Shown here: piece by piece, positions 61,807 to 64,000 of the stretch | How positions within the stretch are numbered: position 1 is the stretch's first letter | How the letters are laid out: the number at the start of each line of letters is the position of its first letter | Assembly (NCBI GenBank): GCA_018971105.1 | Contig: JAGWVB010000001.1 | Location: 1 to 64,000 of the forward strand | Source: Burkholderiales bacterium | GTDB lineage: Bacteria; Pseudomonadota; Gammaproteobacteria; Burkholderiales; Burkholderiaceae_C | Direction of reading: 5' to 3' | Length of the DNA stretch: 64,000 bases | Position numbers and translations under genes: made by a program | The notes under the pieces: generated by a model | The model's database searches: none | Seen by the model: only the letters and a program-made list of their open reading frames with translations | Told to the model about the DNA's origin: nothing

Positions 61807-63167
61807 CCATCGCCGGACACCTGGCGCGGCACGTGGCTGCGCTGCGCCACGCCGACCTGCCCGACGCGACGCGCGAGCAAGCCGTCAGATGCCTGCTGGA
61901 CACCGTGGGCAACATGCTCGGTGGGCGCGACTCGCCGAAGGCCAGGGCGGTCGATGTCTATCTCGGCGGTGGCCACGGTCCCGCCGAGGCGACCGTGGTC
62001 GGTGGCGGACGGGTGGGCTGCGAAGCGGCGGCTTTCGCGAATGCCGCGCTGGCGCGGATGCACGACCTCGACGACGGCCATCAAGTCGCCATGGGGCATC
62101 CCGCCAGCGTCCTGGTCCCCACGGCGCTGGCCCTGGGGCAGGTCCTGTCGGCCAGCGGCAGCGCCATCGTCACGGCCCTGGTCGCTGCCTACGATGTGTA
62201 TGCGGGGCTGGGTGCCGCCATCAATCCCAGCGCGTACCACGAACGCGGCTTCGATTCCACGGGCATCGTCGGGTGCGTCGCCGCTGCCGCTCTGGCATCG
62301 AAGCTCCGCGGCCTGGACGCCGAGACCACCGGCCACGCCGTCGGCATCGCGGCGACCCACGCGGGCGGCATCACCGAATACCAGAACGACGGCAGCGCCG
62401 GCAAAGTGCTGTGCCCAGCCTGGGCCGCTCGCGCGGGGTTGCAGGCCGCCGACCTCGCGCGCGCCGGCTTCACCGGGCCTGCGGCCGTGTTCGAGGGCGC
62501 CAAGGGCCATTTCCGGGCGTTCTCGAACGAGTGGGATGGCGCCCGCGCGACGTCCGGACTCGGGCATGCCTTCGGCATCCAGGGCAACTATTTCAAGCTT
62601 CACGCCTGCATGCGCGGCCTGCACGGTGCGGTCGACGCGGCAGCGGCGCTGCATCGGCAACGAACGACGGCGTGGGAGGAAGCCAGCCGGATCCGCATAC
62701 GGACCTCGTCGTTCGTCGGCCGGCTGGACCGCCGGGATCCGGCCGACCTGGCGCAGGCGCAATGCAGCTTGCCCTACTGCGTCGCGCTGGCGCTCAAGCA
62801 TGGCCGCGTCGGCCAGGCACAGATGCAGTCCGGGATCGACGACCCCGACATCGCGGCACTCCAGCGCCGGATCGAGGTCGATGTGAGCGGCCCCTTGGAA
62901 GACCTCTGGATCCGCCAACCGCAGACCTGGGGTGCGGCCGAGGTGATCATCGAAACCCGGCAGGGACAGCCACTGCGGCAGCAAGTCATCGCCGCGCGCG
63001 GCGGCGCGGCCCATCCGCTGTCCACCGACGATCTCGAAGCCAAATTTCGCGAACAGATTGCGCAGACCGCCCTGGCCGGGCGCGGCGACGCCATCCTGGC
63101 GGCGATCCGCGACATCGAACGGATCGACGATGTCGGTCTGCTGATGGATCTCCTCGCCGCCCCATGA
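61803..63167 (+). CDS. MmgE/PrpD family protein (copy 2)
   Basis: RHADLPDATREQAVRCLLDTVGNMLGG...ALARMHDLDDGHQVAMGHPASVLVPTALALGQ...YHERGFDSTGIVGCVAAAA; ATGA overlap with upstream gene. Confidence 0.92.
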   Translation: MTIAGHLARHVAALRHADLPDATREQAVRCLLDTVGNMLGGRDSPKARAVDVYLGGGHGPAEATVVGGGRVGCEAAAFANAALARMHDLDDGHQVAMGHPASVLVPTALALGQVLSASGSAIVTALVAAYDVYAGLGAAINPSAYHERGFDSTGIVGCVAAAALASKLRGLDAETTGHAVGIAATHAGGITEYQNDGSAGKVLCPAWAARAGLQAADLARAGFTGPAAVFEGAKGHFRAFSNEWDGARATSGLGHAFGIQGNYFKLHACMRGLHGAVDAAAALHRQRTTAWEEASRIRIRTSSFVGRLDRRDPADLAQAQCSLPYCVALALKHGRVGQAQMQSGIDDPDIAALQRRIEVDVSGPLEDLWIRQPQTWGAAEVIIETRQGQPLRQQVIAARGGAAHPLSTDDLEAKFREQIAQTALAGRGDAILAAIRDIERIDDVGLLMDLLAAP

Positions 63168-63215
63168 CCCATCGCCGCCGCCCTGTGGCCCTACCCGTTC
63201 ACGCTCGAGCCCGCC

Positions 63216-64000
63216 ATGCAGACCGAAAGCCTCATACGCCAATTGTCCGGGCATGTCGCCGCGACGCGTTTCGAAGACCTGAAGCCAGCCGAAGTCGACC
63301 GCGTGCGGCAATGCATCTACGACCACATCGGCAACATGCTCGCCGGCCGGTACAGCGACAAGGCGCGAGGCCTGCTCGATTACGCCCGTCGTCCGCCACG
63401 CGAGGCCGAAGCCGCGATCTTCGGCTTCGAGCAGGTGACGGTGGAAAACGCGGCCTTTTGCAATGCGGCGTTCTCCCGTGTCGTCGACCTCGACGACGGC
63501 CATCGGCAGGCGATGGGTCACCCGGGCGTGGTCATTGTTCCCACGGTGCTCGCGCTGGGCGAGAAGCTGCGTGCATCCACCACCGCGGCCATCGATGCCA
63601 TCGCCGCGGCCTACGACGTGTACGTGGAGATAGGCTCGGTGATCAATCCGTCTTCGTATACCGAAAAAGGGTTCGACACGACCGGCATCGCCGGCACGGT
63701 GGCCGTCGCGGCCGCAGCGGCCAAGCTCAGAGGGCTCGACGCTGCGCAGACCCGGGCGGCCATGGCCATTGCCGCTCTGCACGGCGCCGGCATCATCGAA
63801 TACCTCAGCGACGGTTCCTCGGGCAAGCTGCTTTGTCCGGGCTGGACCACGGCCACCGGCCTGCGCAGTGTCGACATGGCGCTGTGCGGATTCACCGGCC
63901 CGGACAGCGTGCTCGAAGGCGCGCACGGCCTGTTCCGCTGCTTCACCGATCATTACGACGCGGCACGCTTCGGCGTCGAACTGGGTCGCAAGCGGCATGT
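63216..64000 (+). CDS. MmgE/PrpD family protein (copy 3), truncated by the window edge
   Basis: Own translation: MQTESLIRQLSGHVAATRFEDLKPAEVDRVRQCIYDHIGNMLAGRYSDKARG...VDLDDGHRQAMGHPGVVIVPTVLALGEKL...YTEKGFDTTGIAGTVAVAA; absent from the ORF track because no stop lies in the window. Confidence 0.9.
   Translation, partial: MQTESLIRQLSGHVAATRFEDLKPAEVDRVRQCIYDHIGNMLAGRYSDKARGLLDYARRPPREAEAAIFGFEQVTVENAAFCNAAFSRVVDLDDGHRQAMGHPGVVIVPTVLALGEKLRASTTAAIDAIAAAYDVYVEIGSVINPSSYTEKGFDTTGIAGTVAVAAAAAKLRGLDAAQTRAAMAIAALHGAGIIEYLSDGSSGKLLCPGWTTATGLRSVDMALCGFTGPDSVLEGAHGLFRCFTDHYDAARFGVELGRKRH

Noticed and set aside
61548-63998. 816-aa minus-strand ORF
   Set aside because: Antisense to the PrpD tandem; composition artefact

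Overview
64 kb of high-GC DNA, probably from a Burkholderiales/Alcaligenaceae-type betaproteobacterium (inferred from the Bug receptors, many LysR regulators and catabolic gene content). It is densely coding and almost entirely accessory catabolism and transport. I see no rRNA, tRNA, CRISPR array or intact transposase. Main modules: (1) 0.3-7.2 kb, SulP sulfate permease, porin, sulfatase, Bug receptor and LysR (organosulfate use). (2) 9.2-17.1 kb, malic enzyme, CoA-transferase, 3-hydroxybutyrate dehydrogenase, fumarylacetoacetase and AAHS transporter operon with a divergent LysR. (3) 19.6-28.0 kb, a LysR-linked minus-strand array: intradiol dioxygenase, SDR, BKACE, MDR reductase, cupin, porin, ABC binding protein, LivH, LivM. 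This is the best candidate for an undescribed ring-cleavage route. (4) 29.1-35.3 kb, a predicted exported module: RidA-like protein, amidohydrolases, NTF2-like protein, lipase-like lipoprotein. (5) 36.9-46.6 kb, a 3-hydroxyanthranilate/2-aminomuconate meta-cleavage operon (nba-like) with livG/livF and LysR. (6) 48.0-64.0 kb, an IclR-controlled beta-oxidation-like gene set with two ModA-like proteins lacking signal peptides, a cysteine-less isochorismatase-fold protein, an MHS transporter and three MmgE/PrpD paralogs, the last cut by the window edge. Non-coding signals: a ~169-bp diverged direct repeat at 3-170 and 46732-46900, and two TTCCA-N5-TGGAA palindromes (48065, 59526) that may be IclR operators. 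Product names come from reading motifs in the translations, not from database searches.
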